Positions 17,919 through 27,515 are shown, counted from the first letter of the stretch. The stretch is DNA of 64,000 nt from Rhizobium sp. NFR07 (GCF_900111905.1 NZ_FOKM01000010.1:124001-188000); one strand, 5' to 3'. Translations and numbers: made by a program. The notes: generated by a model from the letters alone, not told the origin.

Positions 17919-18329
17919 GGAGCCGAGGCCAGTTGGCCGGGCAGCCGCGCTTTACCAATGCCGAAAGGCGGTAGGGTGAGGAAAGTCCGGGCTCCACGGA
18001 AACACGGTGCCGGATAACGTCCGGCGGGGGCGACCCCAGGGAAAGTGCCACAGAAAGCAAACCGCCTCGCTATATGCGGGGTAAGGGTGAAAGGGTGGGG
18101 TAAGAGCCCACCGCGCTTCTGGTGACAGCGGCGGCAAGGTAAACCCCACCGGGAGCAAGACCGAATAGGGATGACGCGGGGCGCGCAAGTGCCTACAGCC
18201 TGTTTCTGGGCCAGTCATCCGGGTGGGTTGCGCGAGGCGATGTGCAAGCATCGTCCCAGATGAATGGCTGCCACGTTCCGGTGCTCGCACCGGGGCCATA
18301 CAGAACCCGGCTTACAGGCCAACTGGCGA
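17919..18329 (+). ncRNA. rnpB: RNase P RNA (class A)
   Basis: The catalytic RNA that trims 5' leaders of tRNA precursors. The universally conserved segment GAGGAAAGTCCGGGCTCC is at about 17977-17994, and ACAGAAAGCAAACCGCC, GTAAGGGTGAAAGGG and GGTAAACCCC follow in the canonical order. The 3' half ends AGAACCCGGCTTACAGGCC, and GGCCAGTTGGCC near the 5' end pairs with GGCCAACTGGC at the 3' end to close helix P1. Ends are set from P1 and are good to a few bases. Confidence 0.95.
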
Positions 18330-18781
18330 ATCTCATTTTGCTTCATCGGGTAGGCACTCGGCACGCGGCCGAGTGTTAACGCTCGCGTGCCGGATACCTG
18401 TGAAAAGAACTCCCGTGCGGCGATGGGACCGTTGTTTCAACGGATTGAAAACAAGGCGTAAATCGCAATTCTTTGATGTTTGCGTGATGTCCCGGTGAAG
18501 GGCAATGGTAACGTTTTGTTAAACTTAACGGGTCATAAATAAATGCTGTCTGGGATGGGTTAGCGGAGCCTGTCCCGCCGATGTCCCTGTGGTTCAATGT
18601 CGTTCCATTCTCGCGCTGCTCATGGGCGGTTCCCCGCCTCGCAATCGAATGCTTCGATCGGGCAGTGTTTTGTTCGAGTCTCTGCCAGTCGTTTGGCTGG
18701 CGGGCGATCGAAGGGTCTAGGGTTTCACGATGGAATGAATGGAGCGTGCGGATTGCGCTCCAATGGCGGCAGGAGTGCGGA
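18330..18781 (+). promoter_or_regulatory. Leader/promoter region of the dcw cluster; no mraZ
   Basis: 452 bp between rnpB and rsmH. It holds the dyad CACTCGGCACGCGGCCGAGTG (18356-18376), an AT-rich patch and a CtrA-like site GTAA-N7-TTAA at 18508-18522. No frame encodes an MraZ-like protein. The frame open upstream of rsmH from 18581 is rich in Trp, Cys and Arg and looks non-coding. Confidence 0.5.
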
Positions 18782-19807
18782 ATGGTGACGAAATCGGATG
18801 GTGCTGATGTCGAGGCCGAAGGCGGCCCGATGCGCCATATTCCGGTTCTCCTCAAGGAAGTCGTCGATGCGCTGAGGCCGGAAGCGGGCAAAGTCATTCT
18901 TGACGGCACCTTCGGCGCAGGCGGCTACACATCCGCAATTCTTTCTGCCGGTGCTTCCGTAATCGCAATCGATCGCGACCCGACGGCGATCGCTGCCGGT
19001 CAGGCGCTGGTCGAGCGGCATGAGGGGCGTCTGTCCCTCGTGCATTCACGGTTTTCGCGGCTTGCGGATTTTGCGCCCCAGGGTGGCCTCGATGGCGTCG
19101 TTCTCGATATCGGCGTTTCCTCCATGCAGATCGACGAGGCGGAGCGCGGCTTTTCCTTTCAGCGCAACGGGCCGCTCGACATGCGCATGTCGGCTGACGG
19201 GGTTTCGGCGGCAGATGTTGTCAACCGGGCCAAGGTCGGCGACCTGATCCGCATTTTCGGCTTTCTCGGTGAAGAGAAGCATGCCGGCCGCATTGCGCGC
19301 GCCATCGAGAAGCGCCGCGCCAGCGAGCCGTTCCGCACGACCCGCGATCTCGTCAATCTGATCGAGACCGTCAATCCGCGCCGGGCCAAGGACAAGATCC
19401 ATCCGTCGACCCGCGTCTTTCAGGCGCTGCGCATCTTCGTCAATGACGAGCTGGGCGAGCTTGCGCGAGCGCTTTTCGCAGCGGAAGGGTCGCTGAAGCC
19501 AGGCGGGCGTCTCGTCGTCGTCACCTTCCATTCACTGGAAGACCGCATCGTCAAGCAGTTCTTCTCCGACCGTTCTGGCAAGGCATCCGGCTCGCGGCAC
19601 ATGCCGGCCGTCGATGTTCGGCCTGCCGTTTTCGATTTTCCCGGCAAGCAGATGGTGGCCGCCAGCGAAGCCGAGGCGGAGGTCAATCCACGCGCCCGTT
19701 CGGCAAAGCTTCGCATGGGCGTTCGCACCACCGCTGCCCCCGGCGCCGCCGACCTTTCGATCTTCGCGCTGCCCGATCTGGCCAGCCTCGCCACCATGGG
19801 AGCCTGA
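18782..19807 (+). CDS. rsmH: 16S rRNA (cytosine-1402-N4)-methyltransferase
   Basis: A 341-residue SAM enzyme (MraW) that methylates C1402 in the 16S decoding site. HIPVLLKEVVDAL near the N terminus, DGTFGAGGYT (SAM loop) and the late segment VVTFHSLEDRIVKQFF are the family signature. Start 18782 has GGCAGGAG upstream; the frame extends further 5' without support. It is the first gene of the dcw cluster here, a position usually held by mraZ. The stop is 1 nt from the ftsL ATG. Confidence 0.96.
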   Translation: MVTKSDGADVEAEGGPMRHIPVLLKEVVDALRPEAGKVILDGTFGAGGYTSAILSAGASVIAIDRDPTAIAAGQALVERHEGRLSLVHSRFSRLADFAPQGGLDGVVLDIGVSSMQIDEAERGFSFQRNGPLDMRMSADGVSAADVVNRAKVGDLIRIFGFLGEEKHAGRIARAIEKRRASEPFRTTRDLVNLIETVNPRRAKDKIHPSTRVFQALRIFVNDELGELARALFAAEGSLKPGGRLVVVTFHSLEDRIVKQFFSDRSGKASGSRHMPAVDVRPAVFDFPGKQMVAASEAEAEVNPRARSAKLRMGVRTTAAPGAADLSIFALPDLASLATMGA

Positions 19808-19808
19808 G

Positions 19809-20273
19809 ATGCTGAGGAGTTTCGACCTCGTTCTGATCGGCGTGATGACCGCGATGGCGGTCGTCACCTACAGCATCAAGCATCGTGCCGACGAGAAGCT
19901 GACCGAAGTCCGCCGTCTGGAAACGGAGATCAAGCTGGAACGCGACACGATCGATCTGCTCCGGGCCGACTGGGCGCTGCTCACCCAGCCGAACCGCCTG
20001 CAGCCGCTTTCCAAGGTCTATGATGCGGAACTCAGCCTCGTGCCGACCGACCCGACGCAGCTTGCCATGCCGAAGGAGCTGCCGATGCTGAAATCCCAGC
20101 TGCCGCAGCCCGAAACGACGATCGAAGACATCATTGCCGGCAAGTCCGGCGAGGTAGCTGCCGCCCTGAAGGGCGTCGAGGCGGCAAAAGCTACTCCGGC
20201 GCCGAAAATTCCCCTGCCGCTGCCGCGCGGCTGGTCTCCTGACGCAATCTCCACTGGTTCGGTGAATCGCTAA
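19809..20273 (+). CDS. ftsL: Cell division protein FtsL
   Basis: A 154-residue bitopic protein: short cytosolic N terminus, membrane helix about 6-22 (LVLIGVMTAMAVVTYS), then a coiled-coil stretch (about 28-55, ADEKLTEVRRLETEIKLERD) and a Pro-rich periplasmic tail. FtsL joins FtsB and FtsQ and relays the signal that activates FtsWI. It is identified by position and architecture more than by sequence, as usual for FtsL. Its TAA overlaps the ftsI ATG (TAATG). Confidence 0.9.
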   Translation: MLRSFDLVLIGVMTAMAVVTYSIKHRADEKLTEVRRLETEIKLERDTIDLLRADWALLTQPNRLQPLSKVYDAELSLVPTDPTQLAMPKELPMLKSQLPQPETTIEDIIAGKSGEVAAALKGVEAAKATPAPKIPLPLPRGWSPDAISTGSVNR

Positions 20274-22021
20274 TGAGTTTTCTTTCTCGGATAATGGTGG
20301 TCAAGCGCCGGGCGCATTTCTCTTCCGACCGGAAGGGTCGGGCGGTCATGCCCGGCAAGACGTTCGAAGGCACCCGCAAGCGCAAGTCATCCCAGGCGCG
20401 CAATCGCGTAGGCCTGCTCATCGCCGGCTTTGCTGCCTTCTACTGCCTGATCGGCGGGCGTCTCGTCCAATACGGCATGGCCATGCCGGAGACGACGTCG
20501 AGCATCCTGCCCGCCGACCGGCTGATGGCGTCGCGCCCCGATATCGTCGACCGCAACGGCGAAATCCTGGCCACCGACATCCGCACGGTTTCGCTGTTCG
20601 CCGAGCCGCACAAGATCGTCGATGCCGACGAGGTGGTCGAAAAGCTGTCGACCGTGCTGACCGATCTCGACATCCGCTCCACCTATTCGAGGCTCAAGTC
20701 CAATTCCCGCTTCCAGTGGCTGCGCCGCCAGCTGACGCCGAAGCAGCAGAGCCAGATCCTGGCGCTCGGCATTCCCGGCATCGGCTTCCGCCCCGAGAAG
20801 CGCCGCTTCTATCCGGGTGGCCGCACCGCAGCTCACATCGTCGGCTACGTCAATATCGACAACCGCGGCGTTGCCGGCATGGAGCGCTATGTCGATACGC
20901 AGGGGCTCGCGGATCTTGCCGCCGTAGGCATGACGTCGAACCAGCCGCTCGAGCCGGTGAAGCTCTCCATCGACCTTCGCGTGCAGGCGATCGTTCACGA
21001 CGTCGTCGCCGCATCAATCGGCAAATACAATTCGATCGGTGCCGGTGCCGCCGTTATCGACGTGCATACCGGCGAAATTCTCGGCATGGCCTCGGCGCCT
21101 GATTTCGATCCGAACGACCCTAACGGCGTGGACGCCGAAAAGGGCTGGATGAACCGCATGACGAACAGCACGTTCGAAATGGGCTCCACCTTCAAGTCCT
21201 TCACGCTGGCCATGGGCCTCGACGACGGAAAGATGAACCTGAACAGCACGTTCGATGCGCGGTTCCCGATCCGCATCGGCGGCTTCACAATTAAGGATTT
21301 TCACGGCAAGGGCCGCGTGCTGAGCGTGCCGGAAATCTTCCAGTATTCGTCCAATATCGGCACCGCGAAGATTGCCGATGCGGTCGGTATCGAAGGCCAC
21401 AAGGATTTCCTCACCCGGCTTGGCCTTCTCACCAGGATGAAGACCGAGCTGCCGGAAGTGGCGATGCCGAGCCAGCCGCGCCAGTGGAAGAAGATCAACT
21501 CGATCACGATCTCCTTCGGTCACGGCGTTTCGACCACTCCGCTGCAGACCGCGGTGGCGGGTGCCGCTCTGGTCAATGGCGGAAAGCTGATCGAGCCGAC
21601 TTTCCTGCCTAGAACGCAGGATGAGGCCGATCTCGTTGCCAGCCAGGTTCTGAAGCCCACGACCAGCCGGGACATGCGCTATCTCTTCGAGTGGAACGGC
21701 GCCAACGGATCCGGCCGAAACGCCCGCGTCGCCGGCTTCGATGTCGGCGGAAAGACGGGGACGGCGGACAAGGTCGTCAACGGCCGGTACGCGCATGACA
21801 AGAACTTCAACGCGTTCCTGTCCGCATTCCCGATGGGCGACCCGCAATATGTGGTGTTGAGCTTCAGCGACGAGCCGAAGACCGACAAGGGCAACGGTGC
21901 TGCTCTGGCCGCGACTTCGGCGGCGCCGATGGTCAAGGAGATCATCAGCCGCGCCGCGCCTATTCTCGGTGTAAAGCCGAAATTCGGCAATGACGGTTCT
22001 GCCCTGCTTGTGTCTTATTGA
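20273..22021 (+). CDS. ftsI: Peptidoglycan D,D-transpeptidase FtsI (PBP3)
   Basis: A 582-residue bitopic class B penicillin-binding protein. A basic cytosolic tail (1-43) precedes one membrane helix (about 46-65); the dimerisation domain contains RPDIVDRNGEILATD. The transpeptidase domain has SxxK as STFK (in EMGSTFKSF), SxN as SSN (in QYSSNIGTA) and KTG in GGKTGTA. It cross-links septal peptidoglycan with FtsW. The start codon overlaps the ftsL stop, and a strong hairpin follows the gene. Confidence 0.96.
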   Translation: MSFLSRIMVVKRRAHFSSDRKGRAVMPGKTFEGTRKRKSSQARNRVGLLIAGFAAFYCLIGGRLVQYGMAMPETTSSILPADRLMASRPDIVDRNGEILATDIRTVSLFAEPHKIVDADEVVEKLSTVLTDLDIRSTYSRLKSNSRFQWLRRQLTPKQQSQILALGIPGIGFRPEKRRFYPGGRTAAHIVGYVNIDNRGVAGMERYVDTQGLADLAAVGMTSNQPLEPVKLSIDLRVQAIVHDVVAASIGKYNSIGAGAAVIDVHTGEILGMASAPDFDPNDPNGVDAEKGWMNRMTNSTFEMGSTFKSFTLAMGLDDGKMNLNSTFDARFPIRIGGFTIKDFHGKGRVLSVPEIFQYSSNIGTAKIADAVGIEGHKDFLTRLGLLTRMKTELPEVAMPSQPRQWKKINSITISFGHGVSTTPLQTAVAGAALVNGGKLIEPTFLPRTQDEADLVASQVLKPTTSRDMRYLFEWNGANGSGRNARVAGFDVGGKTGTADKVVNGRYAHDKNFNAFLSAFPMGDPQYVVLSFSDEPKTDKGNGAALAATSAAPMVKEIISRAAPILGVKPKFGNDGSALLVSY

Positions 22022-22033
22022 GCGATAACAACT

Positions 22034-22060
22034 CGGGCAACGATTCGTGATCGTTGCCCG
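22034..22060 (+). other. Strong hairpin in the ftsI-murE gap
   Basis: CGGGCAACGAT and ATCGTTGCCCG pair over 11 bp with a TCGTG loop. No T tract follows, so it is not a standard terminator. It occupies most of the 57-nt spacer, one of the few larger gaps inside an otherwise tightly packed operon. Confidence 0.6.
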
Positions 22061-22078
22061 ATAAATGGAATACACCCT

Positions 22079-23539
22079 ATGAAGCTGCGTGATCTTGCCG
22101 GTCCGGATTTTCCGGAAGTGAATGATGTTCTTGCGGGTCCCGTCGGCGACCTGGAGATCACGGGCCTTTCCTCGGACAGCCGCAAGATCAAGCCGGGGAT
22201 GCTGTTTGCAGCACTTTCCGGCTCCAAGGCGGACGGGTTGAGCTTCATCGGCGACGCGGCTGCAAAGGGCGCGGTGGTCGCAATCACGGCAGATCCGGTG
22301 AATGCGGCCATTCCGGTTCTGCCCGTTTCCAATCCACGGCGCTTCGTTGCCATTGCCGCGGCGCGTTTCTTCGGCCGGCAGCCGGAGACGATGGTCGCCG
22401 TGACCGGCACGGCCGGCAAGACTTCGGTCGCCTCCTTCACCCGGCAGATCTGGACCAAGGCTGGCCTCAGCGCCGCGCAGATCGGCACGACTGGCGTCGT
22501 TTCGCCGACGCGCAACGATTATGGTTCGCTGACCACGCCCGATCCGGTCGACCTGCAGCAATTGCTGGCGGAGCTTGCCGATGAGGGCGTCACCCATGCG
22601 GCGATGGAAGCGTCCAGCCACGGGCTCGACCAGTCGCGTCTCGACGGCGTGAAGCTTTCGGCCGCAGCCTTCACCAATCTCGGCCGCGACCACATGGACT
22701 ACCATCCGACGATCGAGGACTACATGGCCGCCAAGATGCGGCTGTTCGATACGCTGATGCCGAAGGGCGCTCCGGCCGTGATCTTTGCCGATGACGCGTG
22801 GTCCGACGAGGCCATTCGCGTAGCCAGGGCTTCCGGCCTCGATGTGCGGACGGTCGGGCGCAAGGGCGACTATCTCTGCGTCAAGCGCGTCGAGCATTTC
22901 CGCCACAAGCAGATGGCGGAGGTCCATTTCAACGGCGAGATCCACGAGATCGACATTCCGCTGGCCGGCGACTTCCAGCTGGCCAATGTGCTTGTTTCCG
23001 CCGGTCTGGCACTTTCCACCGGGGCCGAGCCGAAGGCCGTGTTCAAGGCGCTGGAGACGCTGACGGGGGCTTCGGGGCGTCTCGAACTCGTCGGGCATAC
23101 CAAGGACGGTGCGCTCGCCTATGTCGACTATGCCCACAAGCCGGATGCGCTGGAAAAGGTGCTGACGGCGGTGCGGCCGTTCACCAGCGGCCGGGTGATG
23201 GTCGTCTTCGGCTGCGGCGGCGATCGCGACAAGGGCAAGCGGCCGATCATGGGCGAAATCGCCACGCGGCTGGCGGATGTCGTGGTGGTGACCGATGACA
23301 ATCCGCGCTCGGAAGTGCCGGATGTCATTCGTTCGGAGATCATGGCGGCGGCGCCGAGGGCGATCGAGATCGGCGACCGCGCCAAGGCTATCAAGCACGC
23401 CGTCAACATGCTGGCGTCGGGGGATACGCTCATCGTTGCCGGCAAGGGACATGAGGAAGGGCAGACGGTCGGGACGACCGTGCTGCCGTTCTCGGACCAT
23501 GTGGAACTGCGCAAGGCGCTGGAGGAGCGGGTATCGTGA
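22079..23539 (+). CDS. murE: UDP-MurNAc-L-Ala-D-Glu:meso-diaminopimelate ligase MurE
   Basis: A 486-residue cytosolic Mur ligase that adds the third stem-peptide residue. The P-loop is TGTAGKTS (about 115-122), and the central domain carries YDYAHKPDALEKV-type residues (VDYAHKPDALEKV). The late motif DNPRSEVPD (DNPR, about 410) is the meso-DAP recognition sequence, so the third residue should be meso-DAP, not lysine. It overlaps murF by 4 nt (GTGA). Confidence 0.96.
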   Translation: MKLRDLAGPDFPEVNDVLAGPVGDLEITGLSSDSRKIKPGMLFAALSGSKADGLSFIGDAAAKGAVVAITADPVNAAIPVLPVSNPRRFVAIAAARFFGRQPETMVAVTGTAGKTSVASFTRQIWTKAGLSAAQIGTTGVVSPTRNDYGSLTTPDPVDLQQLLAELADEGVTHAAMEASSHGLDQSRLDGVKLSAAAFTNLGRDHMDYHPTIEDYMAAKMRLFDTLMPKGAPAVIFADDAWSDEAIRVARASGLDVRTVGRKGDYLCVKRVEHFRHKQMAEVHFNGEIHEIDIPLAGDFQLANVLVSAGLALSTGAEPKAVFKALETLTGASGRLELVGHTKDGALAYVDYAHKPDALEKVLTAVRPFTSGRVMVVFGCGGDRDKGKRPIMGEIATRLADVVVVTDDNPRSEVPDVIRSEIMAAAPRAIEIGDRAKAIKHAVNMLASGDTLIVAGKGHEEGQTVGTTVLPFSDHVELRKALEERVS

Positions 23540-24969
23540 GCTTTCTTTGGACATCGCAGGAAATGGCGGCCGTCATGGACGGTCGTCCGGTCGGCACGCT
23601 TCCGGAGGGTATTACCGGCATTTCGATCGACAGCCGTTCCATCGGTGCGGGCGAGGCGTTCTTCGCCATCAAGGGTGATCGTGTCGACGGGCATGACTAT
23701 GCGAGCATTGCGGTTGCCAACGGAGCGGCGCTGATCGTCGTTGCCGAAGGAAAGCTGCCGGCTCTTGGTCGTCTGACTATTCCGATGATCGTGGTCGAGG
23801 ACGTTCTCGTCGCGCTCGGCAAGCTGGCGGTCGCAGCACGGGCGCGCAGCAATGCCCGGATCGTTGCCGTGACCGGCTCGGTCGGCAAGACGACGACGAA
23901 GGAAATGCTGCGTCAGGTGCTGGCGCCATCCGGCAAGGTGCATGCCGCCGTTGCCTCCTTCAACAATCACTGGGGCGTGCCGCTGACGCTCGCTCGCATG
24001 CCGGTCGATGTCGATTACGGCGTCTTCGAAGTCGGCATGAACCATGCCGGCGAGATCACGCCGCTGGTGCAGATGGTGCAGCCGCATGTGGCGATCATCA
24101 CGACGATCGCCGCCGCCCATCTCGGCCATTTCAAGGATCTCGAAGAGATCGCCGCCGCTAAGGCAGAAATCTTCGACGGTCTCGTCGAGGGCGGGGCGGC
24201 GATCCTCAATCGCGATATCAAGCAGTTCGAATTCCTGGAGGAACGCGCGCAGGAAGCAGGTGTCGAAAAGATCTATACGTTCGGCCAGCATGCCAAGGCG
24301 GATTTCCGGCTTGCGGATTTCGAGGGCGATGCGGAGAGCTCGACGATCTGGGCGGTGCTGAACGGCGAGACCCGCGAAGTGACAATCGGTTCGCCCGGAC
24401 GCCATATCGCCGAGAACGCCATGGCGGCGCTCGGGACCTGCCTTCTGGTCGGCGCCGATGTTACCCTGGCGGCTGAGGCTCTTGCCGAACTGAAGCCGGT
24501 GAAGGGCAGGGGCGAGCGCCATCGTCTCGGCATCGGCGAAGGCCATCTGACCCTGATCGACGAAAGCTACAATGCCAACCCGGCCTCCATGCGCGCGGCG
24601 ATCGCGCTGCTTGCTTCGTCGACGCCGGAATTGACCGGACGGCGGATAGCGGTTCTCGGCGACATGCTGGAGATGGGCGAGTTTTCCGCGCAGGTGCATG
24701 AGGAGCTCGCCGGTGCGCTGCTCGCTGCCGGTATCGAACATGTCTGGCTCGCCGGCAAGGAAATGGTCGCGCTGCGTGACGCCCTGCCGGACAGCGTCGA
24801 GGTCGAATATCGCGAACAGACATCCGAGCTCGTCGACTATGCCGTCCGTGCGGTCCGGCCCGGCGATGTGGTGATGGTGAAATCGTCTCTCGGCCTCGGC
24901 TTCGGAAAGATCGTCGCCGCTCTGCTTGACAACTATCCGGCATTCTCCGACACGGACCACCAACTTTGA
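23536..24969 (+). CDS. murF: UDP-MurNAc-tripeptide:D-Ala-D-Ala ligase MurF
   Basis: A 477-residue cytosolic ATP-dependent ligase that completes the UDP-MurNAc-pentapeptide. P-loop TGSVGKTTTKE (about 114-124), the EVGMNHAGEI motif and DESYNANPASM (ribose/phosphate-binding segment) are diagnostic of MurF. It begins with GTG overlapping the murE stop. The following spacer to mraY is 31 nt. Confidence 0.96.
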   Translation: MSFLWTSQEMAAVMDGRPVGTLPEGITGISIDSRSIGAGEAFFAIKGDRVDGHDYASIAVANGAALIVVAEGKLPALGRLTIPMIVVEDVLVALGKLAVAARARSNARIVAVTGSVGKTTTKEMLRQVLAPSGKVHAAVASFNNHWGVPLTLARMPVDVDYGVFEVGMNHAGEITPLVQMVQPHVAIITTIAAAHLGHFKDLEEIAAAKAEIFDGLVEGGAAILNRDIKQFEFLEERAQEAGVEKIYTFGQHAKADFRLADFEGDAESSTIWAVLNGETREVTIGSPGRHIAENAMAALGTCLLVGADVTLAAEALAELKPVKGRGERHRLGIGEGHLTLIDESYNANPASMRAAIALLASSTPELTGRRIAVLGDMLEMGEFSAQVHEELAGALLAAGIEHVWLAGKEMVALRDALPDSVEVEYREQTSELVDYAVRAVRPGDVVMVKSSLGLGFGKIVAALLDNYPAFSDTDHQL

Positions 24970-25000
24970 ATTTTAGAAGCGGCTTCGGGAAAGGGCCTTC

Positions 25001-26101
25001 ATGCTGATCTGGCTTGTCGAACTATCGGACGAATTGCAGTTCTTCAATTTGTTCCGGTACATCACCTTTCGGACCGGCGCCGCCCTGTTCACTTCCGCCC
25101 TGATCGTCTTTCTCTTCGGTCCCCGGATGATCGATTCGCTGCGCGTGCGGCAGGGCAAGGGCCAGCCGATCCGTGCCGATGGTCCGCAGACCCATTTCAA
25201 GAAGGCCGGCACGCCGACCATGGGCGGGCTGATGATTCTCGCCGGCATTGTCGGTGGTTCGCTTCTCTGGGCCGACCTTTCCAACGTCTATGTCGTGGCG
25301 ACGCTGCTGGTGACACTCGGCTTCGGCGCTATCGGTTTTTATGACGACTATCTCAAGGTGACGAAACAGTCCGACAAGGGCTTTTCCGGCAAGGCGCGTC
25401 TCGGCATCGAGTTCATTATCGCCGGCATCGCGGTCTTCTTCATGATGCGTATGGCCATGCACGCGCAGACCTCCAATCCGACGCTTGCGACCTCGGTGGC
25501 CTTTCCTTTCGTCAAGGAATTCGTCGTCAATATCGGCTTCTTCTTCATCCTGTTCGGTGGTTTCGTGATCGTTGCCGCAGGCAATGCCGTAAACCTGACT
25601 GACGGTCTCGATGGATTGGCCATTGTGCCGGTCATGATCGCGGCGGCTTCCTTCGGCGTCATCGCCTATCTCGCCGGTAACGCCGTTTTCGCCAATTATC
25701 TGCAGATCAATTTCGTGCCCGGCACCGGCGAGCTCGCCGTCATTCTCGGGGCGGTGATCGGGGCGGGGCTCGGCTTCCTGTGGTTCAACGCGCCGCCGGC
25801 TGCAATCTTCATGGGCGATACGGGTTCGCTGGCGCTCGGCGGCCTGATCGGTTCGGTCGCTGTCGCCACCAAGCACGAGATCGTCATGGCGATCATCGGC
25901 GGCCTGTTCGTCATGGAAACGCTGTCGGTGATCATCCAGGTCGGCTTCTTCAAGATGACCGGCAAGCGGGTGTTCCTCATGGCGCCGATCCATCACCATT
26001 TCGAAAAGCTCGGCTGGACCGAGAGCCAGGTCGTGATCCGCTTCTGGATCATCGCCGTCGGCCTTGCCATGCTCGGCCTTTCGACGCTCAAGCTGCGGTA
26101 A
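25001..26101 (+). CDS. mraY: Phospho-MurNAc-pentapeptide translocase MraY
   Basis: A 366-residue polytopic inner-membrane enzyme (about ten helices) that transfers phospho-MurNAc-pentapeptide to undecaprenyl phosphate, making lipid I. Catalytic and binding motifs are GFYDDYLK (Asp pair), NAVNLTDGLDGLA and the cytosolic loop APIHHHFEKLGW (His cluster). FMGDTGSLALGG is the conserved Mg site. It starts at ATG 25001 after GGAAAGG. Confidence 0.97.
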   Translation: MLIWLVELSDELQFFNLFRYITFRTGAALFTSALIVFLFGPRMIDSLRVRQGKGQPIRADGPQTHFKKAGTPTMGGLMILAGIVGGSLLWADLSNVYVVATLLVTLGFGAIGFYDDYLKVTKQSDKGFSGKARLGIEFIIAGIAVFFMMRMAMHAQTSNPTLATSVAFPFVKEFVVNIGFFFILFGGFVIVAAGNAVNLTDGLDGLAIVPVMIAAASFGVIAYLAGNAVFANYLQINFVPGTGELAVILGAVIGAGLGFLWFNAPPAAIFMGDTGSLALGGLIGSVAVATKHEIVMAIIGGLFVMETLSVIIQVGFFKMTGKRVFLMAPIHHHFEKLGWTESQVVIRFWIIAVGLAMLGLSTLKLR

Positions 26102-26108
26102 GAAAGCG

Positions 26109-27515
26109 ATGATCCCGGTCACGACGTTCAAGGGAAAAGATGTCGCGCTGTTCGGCCTCGGCGGATCGGGGCTTGCGACGGCGCAGGCGCTGGTCGCCGG
26201 CGGCGCCAACGTGACTGCCTGGGATGACAATCCGGACAGCGTGACCAAGGCATCGGAGGCCGGCGTTACAGTCGGCGATCTCCGCTCGATCGACTGGTCG
26301 AAGCAGGCGGCCTTTGTTCTTTCCCCCGGCGTGCCGCTGACCCATCCGAAACCGCATTGGACGGCCGACCTGGCAAAGGCCGCCGGTGTGGAGATCATCG
26401 GCGATGTCGAGCTTTTCGTGCGCGAGCGTCGTGCTCATGCGCCCGATTGTCCGTTCATTGCGATTACCGGCACGAACGGCAAGTCGACGACGACGGCACT
26501 GATCGCCCACATTCTGCGTGAAAGCGGCCGGGATACTCAGCTCGGCGGCAATATCGGCACTGCAGTGCTGACGCTCGATGAGCCGAAGGACGGACGCTTC
26601 TATGTCGTCGAATGCTCGTCCTACCAGATCGATCTGGCGCCGACGCTCAATCCGACGGCCGGCATCCTTCTCAACCTGACGCCCGACCATCTGGATCGCC
26701 ACGGCACGATGCAGCACTATGCCGACATCAAGGAGCGCCTTGTCGCCGGCAGCCGCACGGCGGTGATCGGGATCGACGACAGCTACTGCGCTCTGATTGC
26801 CGACCGCGTCGAGCGGGCCGGCGTAACTGTCGAGCGGATATCGAAGCGCAGCCCGGTAGCCGACGGCATCTATGCCGATGGCATGAAGCTGATGCGGGCG
26901 AGTGTCGGTGCGGTGAGCGAGATCGCCGATCTCGACGGCATCCAGACGCTGAAGGGCGCACACAACGCCCAGAACGCCGCGGCCGCAGTCGCAGCCTGCC
27001 TGGCGGTCGGGCTTTCGGCGGAAGAGATCCGATCGGGGCTCAAGTCATTTCCGGGTCTCAAGCATCGCATGCAGCCGGTGGGACGCCGGGGACAGGCGGT
27101 CTTCGTCAACGATTCCAAGGCGACGAATGCGGAGGCTGCCGCCCCGGCGCTTTCGAGCTATGAGCGGATCTACTGGATCGCCGGTGGTCTTCCCAAGGAA
27201 GGCGGGATCGCAAGCCTCGCACCACTTTTCCCGCGTATTGTGAAAGCTTATCTGATTGGAGAAGCCGCGCCGGCATTTGCGGCTACCCTTGGCGATGGTG
27301 TGCGATACGAGATTTCCGGTACGCTGGATCAGGCTGTCGCACACGCTGCCGCAGACGCCGAAAGCGACACGGTCGCATCGGCCGTGATGCTTTCGCCGGC
27401 ATGTGCAAGCTTCGATCAGTTCAAGAATTTCGAGGTCCGCGGGGATGCCTTCGTGCAGCTCGTGGCCGACTTGCAGGACGTGACGATGCTGGTCGAGACC
27501 GGAAAGAGGAGCTGA
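26109..27515 (+). CDS. murD: UDP-MurNAc-L-Ala:D-glutamate ligase MurD
   Basis: A 468-residue cytosolic ligase adding D-Glu to UDP-MurNAc-L-Ala. The UDP-binding N-terminal domain starts VALFGLGGSGLATAQAL; the P-loop is ITGTNGKSTTTALIAH (about 120), and LNLTPDHLDRHG and NDSKATNAEA are typical MurD motifs. Start 26109 (MIPVTTFKG) is chosen over an upstream frame that overlaps mraY. The gap to ftsW is 4 nt. Confidence 0.96.
   Translation: MIPVTTFKGKDVALFGLGGSGLATAQALVAGGANVTAWDDNPDSVTKASEAGVTVGDLRSIDWSKQAAFVLSPGVPLTHPKPHWTADLAKAAGVEIIGDVELFVRERRAHAPDCPFIAITGTNGKSTTTALIAHILRESGRDTQLGGNIGTAVLTLDEPKDGRFYVVECSSYQIDLAPTLNPTAGILLNLTPDHLDRHGTMQHYADIKERLVAGSRTAVIGIDDSYCALIADRVERAGVTVERISKRSPVADGIYADGMKLMRASVGAVSEIADLDGIQTLKGAHNAQNAAAAVAACLAVGLSAEEIRSGLKSFPGLKHRMQPVGRRGQAVFVNDSKATNAEAAAPALSSYERIYWIAGGLPKEGGIASLAPLFPRIVKAYLIGEAAPAFAATLGDGVRYEISGTLDQAVAHAAADAESDTVASAVMLSPACASFDQFKNFEVRGDAFVQLVADLQDVTMLVETGKRS

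Noticed and set aside
18581..18781. In-frame 5' extension of rsmH
   Set aside because: Rich in Trp, Cys and Arg, unlike RsmH N termini; the good ribosome-binding site is at 18782.
21014..23554. 846-codon minus-strand frame across ftsI and murE
   Set aside because: Antisense to two certain genes; repetitive Arg/His/Asp composition typical of third-position GC bias, not a protein.
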